A stretch of 64,000 bases of DNA from Druceiella hillmani (GCA_039881145.1 JAYKKI010000005.1:24795501-24859500), one strand, 5' to 3'. Positions 23,800 to 36,975 are shown, numbered from the stretch's first letter. Numbers and translations are program-made. The notes: generated by a model not told the origin, from the letters alone.

Positions 23800-24310
23800 A
23801 TAACTTATTGGTGGATTGATGTATTTGACAGTTCTAATCAGACCTGATATTGCATTCAGTGTTAGTTATTTTAGTCAATGTAATAACTCTTATAATGAGA
23901 CTCAGTGAAAGTACACAGAGAGTGTTCAGATACTCAAAAAATTATGGTCTTGTTTTTTGTAAAACTTCTATATTGTAAATTTTGTATTACTTCTATATTG
24001 TAAATTTTGTAGATGCAAGCCGAGGTTCGGACATTGTGGACAGGAGATCATATTCGGGTTTCTGTTTTACATGCTCAAATACTGTAATTTCTTTTGAATG
24101 CAGAAAGCAAAGAAATATAGCCTTATCCAGCATAGAAACTGAGTATATATTGATCTAAAGCCAATAAAGAGGTAATTTATTCAAAGAATTTACAATTTGA
24201 AATCCTTGGAAAATTGAATCCTATTGTTTTGCTTAAAAAAGTTCAAAAATTGGCTTGGAATCCTATTTTCTATAACAGATCAAAACATATAGAGATATAA
24301 GGTACCATTT
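23800..24310 (+). pseudogene. copia RNase H remnant
   Basis: MYLTVLIRPDIAFSVSYFSQ (from about 23,819) leads into the RNase H region. DASRGSDIVDRRSYSGFCF starts near 24,013, with the conserved Asp and the DRRS.SG motif. ECRKQRNIALSSIETEY follows, with KKQ..ALSS.EAEY spacing. RSKHIEI near 24,280 matches R(T/S)KHIDI. A 25-bp tandem duplication (acttctatattgtaaatttt at about 23,964 and 23,990) lies just upstream of the conserved Asp. Confidence 0.83.
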
Positions 24311-24475
24311 TATTAGACAAGCTGTAATGATTTTTTTCTCTAAAATTGTTTATCTGGAAATAGCTAAAATGCCAGTAGATATTTGGACCGAAAGTTTAAG
24401 TTCTGTTAAACATCATTATTTTATGAAAAAGTTTGGCATTTTACCTGTCAAATAGTTACACGTTTATTTGGATTT

Positions 24476-24491
24476 TGTTAAGGCGAGGTAT
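24476..24491 (+). promoter_or_regulatory. copia polypurine tract
   Basis: gttaaggcgaggta lies immediately before the 3' LTR start TGTTTTAAA at 24,492, the expected place for plus-strand priming. Confidence 0.65.
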
Positions 24492-24607
24492 TGTTTTAAA
24501 TTTGTAACAAAATTAATATAAATTGAGACGCCCTTTACCGTGTAATATGTGTACTCGTAAAATATATATCTTTGTCGTTCGTTTTTATCAACCGTGTTTT
24601 ATTATTA
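24492..24607 (+). repeat. copia 3' LTR
   Basis: Pairs with 20,362-20,482. Differences include tgttttaaat for tgtcatttta, ttgagacgccc for ttgagataccc and cgttcgttttta for cgctcgtttctt. Confidence 0.88.
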
Positions 24608-24802
24608 AAAATGAGTCTTTAAGTAGCACTATTTAGGGATTTGTTTGCTGGTGATTAAAGTTTGAATTAACAAATTTGTATATTTATAGATATCTAAACT
24701 TTAGGGTTGTAGTACTTTCTTTGCTTTATCTTCTGCAATAGAGATGTCAAAAATAAGTCTAATGAAACAGTTATCTGATCTATCATATCATTTTAAATAT
24801 TG

Positions 24803-24956
24803 AATATATTTGGCGTTAATTTTGTAGAAATTCATTATCCACAATTAAATGAAACTACTTGACGTAGTATTATTTGCTACTTTTCTTTTATTACTTTTTT
24901 TAGTTTCTTTATCACGACCTAGGTTTCGTTGTATTACAACATCTTCAGTGGGATAT
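24803..24956 (-). mobile_element. Penelope-like terminal-repeat copy, single arm
   Basis: Reading the minus strand: hammerhead-like core, then the agtagaaataatac-like segment, then the arm ending in ttaacgccaaatatattcaa. It matches the right half of the 42.9-kb palindrome. It lies about 200 bp outside the copia 3' LTR, while another fragment sits inside that element. Confidence 0.7.
24908..24953 (-). ncRNA. Hammerhead-ribozyme-like motif
   Basis: On the minus strand: CTGAAGA (24,948-24,942), stem II GTTG-TAATA-CAAC with one extra U at its base, GAAAC (24,927-24,923), loop CTAG, then GTC (24,918-24,916) as the cleavage triplet. The A-U and C-G pairs of a very short stem III are intact. Stem I is weak because one C seems lost next to CTGAAGA. 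Of the copies here it keeps the best core and cleavage triplet. Confidence 0.5.
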
Positions 24957-26998
24957 ATCTTTGCTTTTTATTTCGTGACACATAATTTTCGAAAAAGCTG
25001 CTTTCTGACATATAAAGTACTCTGACATTGTGCACTTTAAAATGTCAAAGAATTATATTTTAGGTAACTATTTTCTATGCTTTTCTTACTTCTTACCCTG
25101 TCTCATTAAATATATCCAAAAAATGCCTCGAAATATTATTCAAGTGTATTTTCTTCATTTACCTGCACTGCTTCCTCCATTATTTCATATATTTTATTTT
25201 AGTATAGCGTTTTTCTCTCTAAGGTCTTATTTGAGAAATAAAGAACTACACCTTATGGGCAGATGTTTATTAAAAACATCGCATACTATTACACAAAAAT
25301 AAACAAGCAAGTCACAAAATAATTAAAAATTTCTTTTCGAAATTATTTTCGAAGTCATTTTTATTATATGTTGTGTTACTTTATAATCGATATTCAAAAA
25401 TAATAGATATGAATTTAACTAGTTAAAGTCAAGTCAAAAAGTTATAAAACTAGGGAGTTATTGATAAATTATAACCATCAAACAGCTGTGCTATATACGA
25501 AATCAAAACAATAATTCAATCTGGAACGACAAGCGCTGTGCTTTCCAAGTTTACAAAAGATAATCGGTAAATGGTTGATTAAGTGATTGGTTCAAAATGA
25601 ATTCTAAAAAAAGGAAAATTTATTAGAAAAATGTTAAAAATATGAGCCGGGTTTACATGAGTAAAATAACCTATTATAAGAAATCGATATAATTATGTAA
25701 ACTAAATATGAAACTTTAATCGGTATTTTGTCAATAAACCATTTTTCGAATAGTGTAGACGATTTAACTTACGACTTTCCAAATATTTTTGATTTTGATT
25801 CACTAATATAAAGGCTAATTTTGCATAAATCCCTTTTTAATTTTTAAGAAATAATGAAAAAAAAACTGATGTTCTCAAGATTCAGATTTTAGGTGCACCG
25901 AATTTCTAGTTTCCTTAAAAGAAAATTGTTAAACTTTGCTGTTTTAAATCAAAAAGTATTTCATTCTTGGTAGATATATAAGTATAGTATCTTAAAATTG
26001 TTTGAGTATTACGTGTATTATGTTCGACAAAATTTTATGAAAGATTTATAGCCTACCTTCTATTCTTAAATATTTTCGACTGTCACATTCTGATGTGTTG
26101 ACGGTTTGGCCTTTTAATCGATAATTAATTATATTATGTTAACAGAGAAAATTAGACGGCAAAGGGGAAAAGATATTTTTTTAATAACATACACGTCAAT
26201 TTTATTAAAATTGTTATCAAAATTTCTTTGTTGATTTTTATCTGAAAGTATGTAAACAAACCATTCATTTAAAGCTAAATCTTTTCATTCTTGCTATTAG
26301 TTTACTGACAGCTAAAAAAGAATAAACTCTATATTTTTTTAGCAATTGTGATTCATTTTGTCTCATAATTTTTTCTTAAACAATTTAAAATTTTCGGATA
26401 AATATTTCATGATAAGTTTTACTATATCGATATTTTTTATAATTGTTACCTCTATTAAATATTATTTTATACATCTTTATTTAAATTATTGTTTCTTTTT
26501 TCATTTATTTCTATCAGTTAGATTTTATGTACTTAAATATATTCCATTTATCTCTTCGCTTTCGAATTTACTTGATTAAAGGTTAATAAATATATTCATA
26601 TTAAATCCTCTACATGAAAACAAAATTGGTAAACTGCAAGCTATACTTGCATATTTGGTGTGCCTTGCCATCAGTGTCCCACTTAAATTACGTATCACAT
26701 TATGTATGTGTGGACCTGAGCAAGAAGTGTTTCACTTAACCCAAATGAAATAAATTCAAAAACTTATTCAAAACATTTTGAAAAATACTTTTTGGGAAAT
26801 TTTTTTTCTCTAAACTAATGCTTCATTTTAGTCATTAATATGAAGAAATAAACTCATATTATTTAAAGCAATTATTTGGGCTATATTTTTTTTCAATCCT
26901 GAAAATTTTGATAAAATTTACATTTAAAGTTCTTGATTTTCGATAGAAATTTTTAAATGGTTTTTCCCGAAAAATGTTTAAACAGATTCACAAAAAAA
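24957..26998. other. AT-rich, nothing recognised
   Basis: Open frames at 25,030-25,302 and 26,358-26,579 are rich in Phe, Leu, Tyr and Ile, as chance AT-rich frames are. No supported gene. Confidence 0.5.
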
Positions 26999-27003
26999 TA
27001 TAC

Positions 27004-27056
<53 letters not shown>

Positions 27057-27061
27057 CACAC

Positions 27062-27141
<80 letters not shown>
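26999..27141. repeat. (TA)n microsatellite with short (CA) core
   Basis: TA units interrupted by catatacacaca near 27,051 and one gtat. The overlapping Tyr-Ile frames in five registers are artefacts. Confidence 0.97.
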
Positions 27142-27239
27142 TTATATTTACCTTCTTGAATGACATTTCTAGAATTAATCATTGCAGAACTTTTTATACT
27201 ACACGCCAATAATTAGGCGACCATACTAATATATTCGTG

Positions 27240-27375
27240 GTAAATTAATTTTTTTTGTCGAAAAGTTTCCTAGAAAATCGCTTGTGACAGACAGATGGAA
27301 ACCGAAGTGATTTTATAAGTGTTTCATTTTGCAAATTTTGCAACGGAAGTTTGACAAGAACGTACCCTACGTATA
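27240..27375 (+). repeat. Common lepidopteran repeat, decayed
   Basis: gtttcctagaaaatcgctt, gtgacagacagatgg, gaagtgattttataag, then gcaacggaag. Same order as at 14.39 and 18.65 kb. Confidence 0.5.
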
Positions 27376-27834
27376 AAATATTCCCAATTGTCAGTATGCG
27401 GTGCCTAAATGCATCAATATGCTCTTTGAGTTATTCTCAAGAGGATAATTCAAGATGAGTGCGCTAGCACTAAGAGAGCTAGCGAAGTTAATCTGATCTT
27501 AATTCAAATCCACAAAAGGTTTAAGTGCTCCGCAGTCTACCGCCAACTAGAAAATAAATGAAAAACTGTTATTTTATATTACTTTCAAATTACTTATTTT
27601 CAAACTTCATAACTGATAAAAAATTAAAGTGCTTTTAAGACATATGCAAGACTAATTTATACGTCTATATACTTCTGCATAAATAGCACTTCTATACCTC
27701 AAAATTCTATAAACCTGGTAACAAACTTAAAGTTAACATCAAAATCAATAATAAATCAATTCAAACTAATTAGATACAACTAGACAATTGTATGATCCCG
27801 TACCGTAAAAGGAAAAAAACGGAATCTATAACTT

Positions 27835-27940
27835 TACTACTGTGTCCGTCCCACTGTTCCTCTGTCACAGCTGTTTTTCTTATAACGTTTGATATGGAAA
27901 CTTGAAATTGTCATGTCGATAAATTATTTTATCAGGTGTA
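27835..27940 (-). repeat. Common lepidopteran repeat, decayed, reverse orientation
   Basis: gtgtccgtcccactgttcc, ctctgtcacagctg, then ggaaacttgaaattgtcatg, which is the complementary-strand order of this repeat. Confidence 0.45.
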
Positions 27941-28078
<138 letters not shown>

Positions 28079-31000
28079 AAAAGGTTAATACTTTAAAATA
28101 TTTGTTGAAAATTAGAGTATGAAAATAAAGTCAGAATTTAATGTATAATAAATCAAGAAATATTGCTGAAAATGACCACGCCGATTTCTCAGGCACAGTA
28201 CCAAAGAATATTATGTAGAATTAAAGATTCAAAAATATATAAACAACTAGAATTTTTTAATATATCGTGTGGAGAATTGTCTGAAAAAGTCATAAACATT
28301 CCAAAGTATTTTGTAAAGAATTTTATGTAAGGTTATTCCAAAGATATTGTGCCCCAGAACTTGCCCTCTCCGTTTCCGAAAGTGGTGAATACAAAATTAC
28401 GAAAAAACGTTTCACATGAGATTTACTTAGTTTACCGGAAAATTATAGAAACGATTTTAATTCTCATAGTTTTTGAGTTACGCCTGTGAAAGATATACTA
28501 ACCAATATATTTACATGGTGATCAGTAATGTTAATATTTATAAATAGTTAGAAAAAAGATTATGTACATTCAAATGTTTGTATATGTGTATCGAATCCTT
28601 GTACTGCGAGTTCCATTTGTACTTTAAAATATCAAAATCACAAAAATAAAATAATTTAAGTAACATTAAATTTCATATAAACGTGGGGTTATTAAAATCG
28701 TAATAATTAAACTCGTTCCCTACATTATTATGTAGAACAAAATGCCCCATTATCACAAAGAAAATATTTTTTAATTAACATTCCCACTAATATAATAATT
28801 ATAGGATAACGACGATAATGTAACATTCATGAAAATGTAACAATTACGAACAATATAAAAATTATGACAATTTATAATTTGCAGTGGCATTATAGTTGAG
28901 TTGAATTACCGAATGCAGACTTTACGCCATTTCTTTCTTTATTACAATACTCCGTAATGTTTTCTGTCTACGATGTTATATTTCATTTACACTAGCCACA
29001 ATAAGATTTGTATATATAATTAACTGAAACCAGTTATTCTTCGAACGAGTGAATTAGTATATAACCGATTAATTTAATTATATAAAAACATTAAATTATA
29101 TATTTTTTTAGAAATCATGAAATAATATTCAATTTGAAAGTGTGAATAATTGTTTAATCGGGTGAAATTTAACAATATGTCCCATGATTACTGAAACATT
29201 TTGTATTCATATTTAATACTATAAATTGTAATGTCAATTGCGTAAAAGTTACTAAACTGCTCGGAACTATAGAGAAGAGGATAATGAGAGTTAATTTCTT
29301 CAAACAAATTCCGCACTTATTAGAAATGGCGGAATTAATATCTTAATATCTTTTATATGTTATTACAATGTAATTTATCAATTCTTTAAGAGAATGGGCT
29401 CTAGTTATAATATTTTTCTGTCAATAATACTGTTAGTGGTTACTAAAATAAATAAAAAATAAGTGTATAAACTTTTCTGAGGTGTTATTTATTAGCCGTT
29501 ACATGCCAGAATGTCCAATGAATTTTAATTGCGACCGAATTTGATTAAAAATACAACCAATATAAATAAGTAATTTGATAAAAAAATTGTTTACTTAAAG
29601 AAAGTAGCATGGACTCTATCTGACGGCATCTCATGGAAGATATTTCTTTACTCTTCCAGAGACTGTTTATTTTTTTTGGAATGACGGAAATTATATAAAC
29701 AGCTTTTAAAGGAATAATAAATCAGATTTCTCAAAGCTCTGTCGCTTTTTTTTGGAAGCGGTGCGGAACTTTTACGTAAGTGATATATTAATACGCAAAA
29801 ATTGGTAAAGATTCCCTTTTAAAGAGCTTTTACGTAATAAATAAAAAAATGTTTACCTTCATTTGGTAATCAGGATTCAATACACAAAATACGGTGCAAT
29901 GTATGTGCGTATCTACCGATGCGAAAACGATATAGAAAAATCAGATATTATCGGAAAACCTATCACAACCCTCTCTTACGCCTGCAACCTTCTGCTCCTG
30001 TAAACGTTCTGTTTCCGTTTTACAGAGTTATTTTTACAGAGCTTATGACATTATTTATAATTGATACGTCCAATAGATTCCTTTGGAAGTTAAAATTATC
30101 GATTTTACTGCACTTTACCATTACTTTATCATTTAAATTCTTTTCGTCAAGTTACTTTAATAAAATTTACATGACAGTTATAAAGCAAATACATCATCCA
30201 GAGTAAGTTGCATGAATATGAACTGCTGAACTCGCACGCGCGTGCACGAAGAGGGATTGCTCTTGCTTGGAATGCTCTTAATTCATAAATTCCGTTTTAT
30301 GTGAAAAGCGAGTGAAGCAACATGTAATGCATACGTAATGATGAGTTAAGTTGTATCCCAGCACATGACCTACCATGAATCAATATTGATTCCAAAGAAT
30401 GAAAGAGAGAAATTTTTAAAAATTAAAAAGGCTTTTTACTGTTTATTCCAGGTATAAAATCTGATAGAACTACTGTTCTGTTCTTATACTGCAATGGACA
30501 AATAACTTAATACTTTGGGCTAGAAGTGGAAATATTTCATTTAGTTACCAATGAGCTAATTCTGATTAACTGAGATGAAGATTTCAGGTTGCCAACTTAA
30601 TATGAGAATTAAAATAATTCATGTCTTACAATGAAGACAAATAAGTATAATTAAAAAAAAGAACAAATAAGTATTATTAATCATCATCAAATAATTTTGG
30701 CCTACCAAATTTTTTTAATAATGTTTGTAATTATTTTCAGAGGTATTTCAGGTGCAATATAATCTTATTTTCTTTAAAATATTTTTTTTCTTTTTACTTG
30801 CCTAAGATAACATGAAAACAAACTGGTGACTTATACATCAATAAATAGTTAAAACTAATTTCTTTTTTCGTCGAATCTATTATTGGCCCATTATTAATAA
30901 TTCCACATTTCATCTTTTTTTGTAAAAACTTCCGGATTAAGAAGTCTTGTGCCTAGATAAGCCACTTACCAAGAATTTTAAAATAATGAATGTAAGCCTA

Positions 31001-31219
31001 ATTCTAGAGCTGACTAAATATGAAATTATGACATAATTATATTAATGCATGCAGAACAATTGCTAATTTTCCCTATGCGTTTAGTGGATAAATAAAAGTT
31101 TGTGTTTAAATAAAGTTTTACTGGAATAAATGTACGTATGTACTTATTACTTCTTTTTGTTCTGTTTTGTCACTGTGCTGAGAAATATCCTATGAAACTG
31201 TCCATATGATCTGCAATTT
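28079..31219. other. AT-rich, nothing firmly recognised
   Basis: About 28,160-28,510 has less biased composition, with ttgccctctccgtttccgaa near 28,361. It ends with acgcctgtgaaaga, whose complement resembles tctttcacaggtgt at 45,030, suggesting an old dispersed repeat. The 95-codon open frame at 29,919-30,206 matches nothing known. Confidence 0.4.
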
Positions 31220-31570
31220 ATATTTTTACGAGGTAGCAACTTTCAATAATGTGATGGTTGGAGACTTAGCAACAAAAAAAATGACATTCGTTTTATCCGC
31301 TTGAATCCGAGTCAATATCGTGATCAAAAGTGAATATAAACCACACGTGAATGGACACATGGACTCGGCTTCAAAGCATGTCGGGCATGTACTATTATTA
31401 AATGTTAATGACTTATAATACATTGCTCGTGTAATGCGAACAATTGGAAAAAGATGCTTTCTAATTCTAGTCTGAAAAGAACTACTCGTAAAATTAGGAC
31501 TACAGGGACAGCAAAAGGCTTTCACAGATAGTTTCAAACTTTTGGCAGCTGGTGCACGTCAAACGATTAA
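31220..31570 (+). pseudogene. Unidentified coding-like relic
   Basis: The plus strand reads YEVATFNNVMVGDLATKK from 31,228, then after one stop IVIKSEYKPHVNGHMDSASK and KHVGHV, later RTIGKRCF and LGLQGQQKAFTDSFKLL. The balanced residues contrast with chance AT-rich frames nearby. The antisense 103-codon frame (31,226-31,537) is the longer unbroken one, so strand is uncertain. A transposon protein is likeliest, but I cannot name a family. Confidence 0.3.
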
Positions 31571-34189
31571 GCGATTTTTCGTTGTACGTCATCTACTGAC
31601 TAACAGCTATATTGACGTCGATTTTTCTTGTTCCTACACATTCTTTTGAAATAAATGTATATATCGTCTCGAACTCTCTACTTCATTTAAAGCTCATATC
31701 ATAGGAGTATAAAACATTTTTTTAAGTGTTATTATTATGTTGTTTTCATAAATCAATTGATTATTAGGAGAAATACAAAAATATTTTTTTCATAATTTCA
31801 AATTGCGTATTTCAAAACTTATTCTAAAAAAACACGCCCAGACCACATCTTATTTCCAAAACTATAGAAATCAAAATCATGGGAAAAATTTGTTAAAATC
31901 TGACTAGAAAATTACAGAAAAAGTATATATATTACCCAAGATTTTAATTTTTCTTAAAAATGCACTAAGTTTTCACGTCAGTGAAAAATATAGGAGGCAA
32001 TACAATTAAGTTATAAAAAATTTATATCTGTAAATAGTTTAACGGAAATACTATTTACACTTAAACGCTTATAAGTGCTTAAATGTGTACGGAACTCTAC
32101 GAGAGTTCCGAGAGGGAAGTCGGATAGTTTCTATTTATTCTTTGACGGTAGTATTTTAATTGAAAGCACTTTACTACTTACTACTTTGAGCGAAGATTTT
32201 AATATAATAACATTTTTGCTTGAGGGTTTAACGAGACATAATTCATGAAATCGATGATAATTATAAAGAGACCTTTAATGATGGGAGTTAATATTTTTTT
32301 AAATACATAAAATGGCTATTAGTTTGGAAACTAAACGTTTAAATAGTGCCTCATATTATATTTGATCGCGTCTTATTGGCGGTAAATGAAAAATTTAATT
32401 GTAATATTTCCTTAATCATTCTTTAAAAAACAGCAAAAAATACGGATTCTTTCGGGAAGGTGATTGTTTGCTTGTATCCATGTTTCTCATTTTTGTACAT
32501 TTTTATCTCTTACATTTTCATAACTTAAGGCTCGTAAACATATCTACAAGCTTAAATACTATATATCGATATGAGTCATTAAGTATATCGATTAAATTAT
32601 AATTTACTATCCATAATGTAAATAAATAACAAGAGATTTTTTGTATTAATGAAACAAATCATGACCTTCAACAAGACGAAAATTAATTGCGCTGAAACTC
32701 GTTTAAAAATTTAAAAAAATAAAATAATTTTTTGCATTACAACGTAATTACGACCGAATATAATGTTAAACTTATTTGTTTATACTGGCAGATATATTTT
32801 TGTAAGTATATTTTTTTCTTTTAGAATATTTTTTATGGTGTCTTTGAAATGAAACATACTTTGATTATTTGTTGAATTCGTCTGACCGTCGAAAAGCGCT
32901 AAGAAATATTTTTGAGAGAGTCAGGGATTATACTCATTTTACTACATATAAAGTGAGTGCCAAGGGCTATTACAGAGATAAAGAAAGTCCGATTGCTATA
33001 GAGAAGTCACCTAAAAAGAACAATTGAGACCAGAACTGTAAAGAAATTATACAGTCGAAGGGCAAGCAGCAGACACCTTTCTAGGCACCTTAGGCTCAGA
33101 TGAGAAGATGTTGTAGCTGGGAAGAAGATGTTGTAGCAACTGTGACCTAAGCAGATGCATGAGGGGAAGCAAAAAGTAAGAGGCCGTTCACAATTGAAAT
33201 ACATATTGGAGAAAACCCGAATTCTGAATGGACTGTAGTAGAAAACCCGAATACTGAACGGAATAGTATAATTATAGCTAGGTTAACTTATGTTATTATT
33301 TACAAAAAAACAACATATTGTTTTGAAAAGGAATGCAAATATTATATATTTGTTATAAGACCTGTTTCTCTAACAATAATATAACAGCATTTGGGGAGCG
33401 TTTAATTAGTTGTTCGTATTGTTATTTTAAAACGACAACTTCGATCATAAAATATAAAAAATGCAACTCAAGTGCTCTTTAAACAGTCATGATTGACCAA
33501 ACGATTTTTAGTACTTTTTTATTTGAGTACTTTAAGTTTGAAGGGTTTGTTTAAAATAACATGGTCACGTTCAGAGTGCAAAAATGTTTGTGAGACTGCA
33601 TGGCTGTAATTCCCTCATGGTAGATCATATTATTTGTTAATAAGGGGCGTGTCTAATTTAATAACAATCGATGGAAAGATAAAAATACAAGGAAATATTT
33701 GAAATTTTTTTTGTCTTTTCTTTAGTCGCTGATGTATTTTAATGAAACAATATACCGTTCCTAAACAAAATTCAAACTGTATTTTAAGGTTTCCTCGAGA
33801 CAAACAAATGAAGGATATTTTTTTAAATTTTATACGGATACTACAAATGCCGGATTCAAAATTATTTGTACTTTTATGAGAGAGGTTAGATGGAAAAGCT
33901 CAGGATTGTTATTCGTCATCAATGGAAAATATGTGAAACATAGTACAGAGCATCGGGTGTAATAAGTTCGCCAGAAACTATACAAAAACCCTTAGCCAAA
34001 ATATTTAGGATTATTAAAAAGTGACAGAGTGCAAATGTGACTTTTTTTTGGCAACAACGGGGCTCGATCGTAGGTGGTAGTATTAAATTTATTATAATTT
34101 GCTGAAGATATATTGCTTTTTTGTCCTATGATAGTCCTTATTTTATTCATGGTTTTAGTTAATTTACGTAAGAATTAAACAAAAAACTA
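31571..34189. other. AT-rich stretch with a small hairpin and a GC-richer patch
   Basis: A hairpin CGGAACTCT-acg-AGAGTTCCG is at 32,090-32,110. A GC-richer patch at about 32,945-33,260 has small internal duplications (gaagatgttgtagc at 33,101 and 33,124; gaaaacccgaat twice near 33,213 and 33,241). No product assigned. Confidence 0.45.
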
Positions 34190-34390
34190 TTCTTAGCGTT
34201 CCGTAGCCAAATGGCAAGAAGAGGACCCTTATAATTTCATCCTGTCCATCTGTCCGTATGTCACAGCCATTTTAGTCGGAGATTGCAGGCACTATATTGA
34301 TAAAATTTGGATGGTAGTTGATTTCCATGAACCGCTATATAAATAAATAGTGGAATAAATAATAATACAATTTTAATAGGGTTACCACCA
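34190..34390 (-). repeat. Common lepidopteran repeat, well preserved
   Basis: ttagcgttccgtagccaaat, ggcaagaagaggacccttat, cctgtccatctgtccg, tatgtcacagccattttag, then the gaaccgctat segment near 34,329. It is one of the clearest copies and supports a lepidopteran host. Confidence 0.65.
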
Positions 34391-34394
34391 TATA

Positions 34395-34441
<47 letters not shown>
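34391..34441. repeat. (TA)n microsatellite
   Basis: TA units with one gtat near the left end, directly after the lepidopteran repeat. Confidence 0.96.
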
Positions 34442-36462
34442 TTAATGGGCGCGCATATAGTCAAGCACGATAGTACATTAATATAAAGTCATTCATATAA
34501 GAAAGACTTATTTCATTTATCTTGTCTTTGGAAAATTAATTAAAAAATTGCCTTAAAAGGTTAAGAAACAAATTATAGTTAAGAAAAAAGAAATTATTAT
34601 TCGTTTTTTTCTGCTTGATTTTTTAAAATTTAAATTAAAAATTTGCTTCTTAACAAAAAGTGATAAACCGTCCTGTTTGATAAAAACAGCAATAAGGCGC
34701 AGAAAGTTATTGGAATATTTTTGCTCTTTTACTGTTTGATATTGCCGGGAACTTTTTCCTTTTACCTGCTCTCATATTACGAATGGCATTTGAATTGATT
34801 TTTTCTGCTTGCCGATGTGTCCGACGCTAAAATTTTAAGGCTATCTTACCTTTTTCTGTCATCATACAATTTTGTTAGAATCTTTAGTGGAATGCTATTA
34901 GCAATATTCTCTGTAGGTATAAATGATTAAAAAGTGAAACAAAATAAACGTTAATTATGACATGAATTACATCTTCACCAAATAATTAAAATGACTGTCA
35001 TTTTTAATGTTAGAAGTTAAAATATTGCATTACTCTCCGATTCTTCGCAGGCTGATTTGATAGTACCTTAATTATTATTATCATTCCCTTTAATGTAAAT
35101 AGTGTAGTAAATTAAGTTTTATAAAATACTATCTAGAAGAAAAAAATGAAACCCATTTTCCAGTTATCTTATACTCTATGTGAACAACTCATAGTTCGAG
35201 GTGTAAAAAGTTCAGTGGCGCCATCTCATATCGCAAGCTATAACTACATAACGTGAAGCAAAACAAAACTCTGTAACAACGACATGAGAAACCTCATTGT
35301 GCAATAATCAATTATAAAGATGATAGATATTAAATATGCGACATAATATTTTAAATTTGACTTTGATAGGTAATGAATATGAACATTTATGCATTAAGCT
35401 GATTTTTTATTTATACTTATGTTTTAAATTTCGAAATTGTTAAATTTTCGGTTCCTTGATAAAGCAAGAAACACTCACAATTGTTCCGCGCTCGTCCATT
35501 TGTCCATTTAGTCGTCAGTCCGTCACAGCCCCACAGTTTCCGTAGTTTAAATGTAAGTTCATGATTTCTTTTAAATGAATGCTTCGTATGTAGATCTTAA
35601 TTAATATGTGGCAAAAATCGAATGTATTTCCCTATAGATGTAAAATGGAAGCAACAAGACAATATTTCCGCTTATGCCGTAAAATGGTACATAGTTGGAT
35701 AGGTCTTTAAAAATTAAATCCATTCACTATTTCCATTCACTATACCATTCACTAGGTTTCATTCCCTATTTTTATTTTTAACTTACGATCGTGAAATATT
35801 AAACTTTAGGTTGACGTCTTTCTGCCTCTAATTTTGCAGCCACGGATTCGAAAAATTTTGGATACAAGTGTTTTGTTCAAACTTTTATATAAAATTATTT
35901 CGGTATATACAAAATATGAACAAATTAAAGAGATATAGACGATCTCAGATACCATCTTTTTGTGGATATTGACATGTAATTGGCTAATTCTTTTAATTTT
36001 TTAATTTGCATTAGAATAAAACATATTGAAAATGTTATATAATTATCTATATTATTATACAAAATGCATAATATCGACATTTAAGTACGTTTACAATTTT
36101 ATATGTATATCTGTTGAACGATAATTTTTTTCAGATTAATGAAACAAATATATCCCATAGCAGAATAAAAGTCGACTTCGTCAGAATTATATTTAACTAG
36201 CATCTAAAAAGTTCCAAACACAGCATTATCTGTGACAATCTTACAAAATTACTATGGGTGAAATGATAAAATGATGTTTATGATCAATCAGCGTACTTTG
36301 CATTTCACAGGTTTTTTTCTACTCTTCCATGTACGTAGAATATAAAACAAAATGTTAAAAGCTTTTTTATCACACTCCATTTTCTTCCGCTGTGGCCTAC
36401 AGGACTTTTTTATATCTCATCAATAGTTCTTTTTTCGAATTATATATAGGTATATATAGGTA
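34442..36462. other. AT-rich stretch with one decayed lepidopteran repeat
   Basis: About 35,455-35,550 reads ggttccttgat, gttccgcgctcg, tccatttgtccatttagtc, gtccgtcacagcc, tttccgtag, a reverse-orientation copy of the common repeat. agtggcgccatct at 35,214 is another motif common in Lepidoptera. Nothing else. Confidence 0.45.
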
Positions 36463-36496
36463 CGGTAGTGGCATGTTACTAGGCTACTAGGTATGG

Positions 36497-36503
<7 letters not shown>

Positions 36504-36558
<55 letters not shown>

Positions 36559-36580
36559 GTATATATATATATACATATAC
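36504..36580. repeat. (TA)n microsatellite
   Basis: TA units with cat and gtatg interruptions. It follows the repeat-unit word ggtagtgcatat. Confidence 0.96.
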
Positions 36581-36777
36581 AATTTGGTTTCATTCATTTC
36601 ACTACTTACCTGTATATCACTCTACCAAGCACATAATTAAGCCGCGTGTAAGTCTAGTACCCAGTTAATGTCTCGTTTTCATTTCAATCAATTACAATGA
36701 AAGAGATTCGCTGATATAGACGTTTCACGTTATACTGTAGGTATCTCGATATGTGTCCTGACACAGCCTTACCCGTT

Positions 36778-36779
<2 letters not shown>

Positions 36780-36827
<48 letters not shown>
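36780..36827. repeat. (TA)n microsatellite
   Basis: Pure TA, leading into the next 49-bp unit through tatatatggtag. Confidence 0.97.
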
Positions 36828-36829
<2 letters not shown>

Positions 36830-36975
36830 TAGTTATATATTACTGGGCTGCTAAAAATGGTAGTGCATATAGATTTAGTAGTTACATATTACTCGGGTGC
36901 TAGGTATGGTAGTGTATATAGATATGGTAGTTATTTATTACTGGGCTACTAGTTATGATAGTGTGATTATCCATA

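Larger units (their letters stand above)
20362..24607 (+). mobile_element. Ty1/copia LTR retrotransposon, near full length, inactive
   Basis: All structural parts are present in copia order: 5' LTR, PBS, gag, zinc knuckle, protease, integrase, reverse transcriptase, RNase H, polypurine tract, 3' LTR. Every coding region is interrupted by stops or frameshifts. The two LTRs (about 121 and 116 bp) are short for the superfamily and have diverged by several substitutions and indels, so the insertion is not recent. No clean 5-bp target duplication is visible (aatat versus aaaat). A piece of the Penelope-like arm has inserted within the reverse transcriptase region. Confidence 0.92.
36463..36975. 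repeat. 49-bp minisatellite interrupted by (TA)n arrays
   Basis: Three units start at 36,829, 36,878 and 36,927, exactly 49 bp apart. Each has gtagtta-atattactgggct, then gctaggtatggtagtg, then (c/t)atatagat. A further diverged unit lies at about 36,463-36,503 (ggtagtggcatgttactagg, then ctactaggtatggtagtg). Two (TA)n arrays (36,504-36,580 and 36,780-36,827) split the array where units read tgcatatagata. Confidence 0.85.

Noticed and set aside
20362..24607. Active copia element
   Set aside because: All domains carry stops or frameshifts, protease and zinc-knuckle residues are lost, and the LTRs have diverged.
24957..26579. Membrane-protein genes in Phe/Leu/Ile-rich frames at 25.0 and 26.4 kb
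   Set aside because: The composition is what AT-rich chance frames give, with no family motif or splice context.
29919..30206. 95-codon gene at 29.9 kb
   Set aside because: Composition partly basic, partly AT-driven hydrophobic; no motif, no repeat or splice context.
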